From assembly GCA_945643825.1 (NCBI GenBank), contig CALZEZ010000013.1, positions 1 through 13,723 on the forward strand: a stretch of DNA of 13,723 nucleotides, in the 5' to 3' direction. Origin of the DNA: an uncultured Lachnospiraceae bacterium. Its GTDB lineage: Bacteria > Bacillota > Clostridia > Lachnospirales > Lachnospiraceae. The position numbers and the translations under genes are program-made. The notes beneath the pieces were generated by a model, which was not told the DNA's origin, did no database searches, and saw nothing but the letters and a program-made list of their open reading frames with translations. This document shows, one piece after another, positions 13,137-13,723 of this stretch (its first letter is position 1; each line of letters begins with the position of its first letter).

Positions 13137-13723
13137 ATGCCCATTACAAATGTATTAGAACAAAACTGTCGTCTCTACGGAGATGACATCTGCCTGGTGG
13201 AAATCAACCCGGAGGTTCAGGAGACACGACGGGTAACCTGGAAGGAATATGAATTGATGGAGCCAAGTCCCACCACTCACTACCGCAGGGAAATCACCTG
13301 GAATGTGTTTAACGAAAAGGCGAACCGTTTCGCCAATCTCCTAATCAGCAGAGGCATCAAAAAAGGGGACAAGGTTGCCATCCTTCTGATGAATTGTCTG
13401 GAGTGGCTTCCAATCTATTTTGGAATCCTGAAAACGGGTGCGTTAGCAGTTCCTCTTAATTTCCGTTATGCATCCGATGAGATCGAGTATTGCGTCAACC
13501 TTGCGGAGGTAGACATCCTGGTATTCGGACCGGAATTCATCGGCCGTGTCGAGGAGATTGCAGACCGTATCAGCAAGAACCGGCTTCTGTTCTACGTCGG
13601 TGACAACTGTCCGAGCTTCGCGGAGGACTATATCTCAATGACAATGAATTGCTCGAGTGTGGCACCGGGCATCACGCTGACCGATCAGGATGACGCTGCG
13701 ATTTATTTTTCCTCGGGAACGAC
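13137..13723 (+). CDS. AMP-forming acyl-CoA synthetase, N-terminal part (runs off the edge)
   Basis: An open frame of 195 codons without a stop reaches the right edge. It matches the N-terminal part of the acyl-adenylate (ANL) ligases: ITWNVFNEKANRFANLL (53-69), GDKVAILLMNCLEW (77-90), YFGILKTGALAVPLNFRY (94-111), and the start of the phosphate-binding P-loop, YFSSGT, at 190-195 where the window ends. Such enzymes activate a carboxylic acid with ATP and join it to CoA. About 20 residues (34-53) separate a first RRVTW from a second RREITW, a small insertion relative to typical ligases. The acid substrate cannot be told from this half. The ATG has AAGAAAGG eight bases upstream. It is divergent from the CheC-led operon and need not be related to it. 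Confidence 0.88.
   Translation, partial: MPITNVLEQNCRLYGDDICLVEINPEVQETRRVTWKEYELMEPSPTTHYRREITWNVFNEKANRFANLLISRGIKKGDKVAILLMNCLEWLPIYFGILKTGALAVPLNFRYASDEIEYCVNLAEVDILVFGPEFIGRVEEIADRISKNRLLFYVGDNCPSFAEDYISMTMNCSSVAPGITLTDQDDAAIYFSSGT

Noticed and set aside
1..13723. Mobile elements, CRISPR arrays, tRNA or rRNA genes, prophage
   Set aside because: No transposase or integrase motifs, regularly spaced repeats, or recognisable RNA gene sequences were seen; by eye, base composition shows no abrupt change.

Overview
The window looks like chromosome from a gut-type Firmicute, most likely Lachnospiraceae (Roseburia/Agathobacter/Butyrivibrio-like). The signs are strong AGGAGG-type ribosome sites, TTGACA-N17-TATAAT promoters, a PdaB-like deacetylase of the kind found in spore formers, a CheC/FliY phosphatase domain and ABC sugar importers that lack their own ATPase. 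The genus is an inference. No tRNA, rRNA, CRISPR array, transposase or phage gene was seen.

Left half (1-6900), an arabinan-utilisation locus on the minus strand. Transcribed right to left, it begins with a secreted GH43 endo-arabinanase lipoprotein (6820-5303) interrupted by an in-frame TAG. A separate promoter (5196-5224) then drives a sugar-binding lipoprotein (3544-5034), two ABC permeases (2557-3468, 1672-2544), a DUF624/YesL membrane protein (1022-1654) and a cytoplasmic GH43 exo-arabinofuranosidase (68-1015), ending at a hairpin terminator. The leader of this operon holds a 34-bp dyad and a possible 14-codon upstream ORF. A textbook hairpin plus U-tract lies between the binding-protein and permease genes and would favour binding-protein expression. 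No ATPase is encoded, so a shared MsmX-type ATPase is presumed.

Middle (6941-7807): one plus-strand gene for a PdaB-like polysaccharide deacetylase, with a possible sporulation-sigma promoter and its own hairpin.

Right half (7954-13050), a tightly packed minus-strand operon. A good promoter (13022-13050) is followed by a stand-alone FliY-type CheC phosphatase, a 66-residue cysteine-containing protein of unknown role, a beta-L-arabinofuranosidase of the GH127/GH146 group, a YtfQ-like sugar-binding lipoprotein with no permease, and a membrane GGDEF diguanylate cyclase. Gaps are 19, -1, 18 and about 7-10 nt. The operon joins sugar breakdown to sensing and c-di-GMP/chemotaxis-type signalling, and is the most unusual feature of the window. 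Diverging from its promoter is an AMP-forming acyl-CoA synthetase that runs off the right edge.

Taken together, arabinan would be cut outside the cell, arabino-oligosaccharides imported, and alpha- and beta-linked arabinofuranose released in the cytoplasm. The second operon may report sugar availability to a c-di-GMP circuit; that last step is inference.
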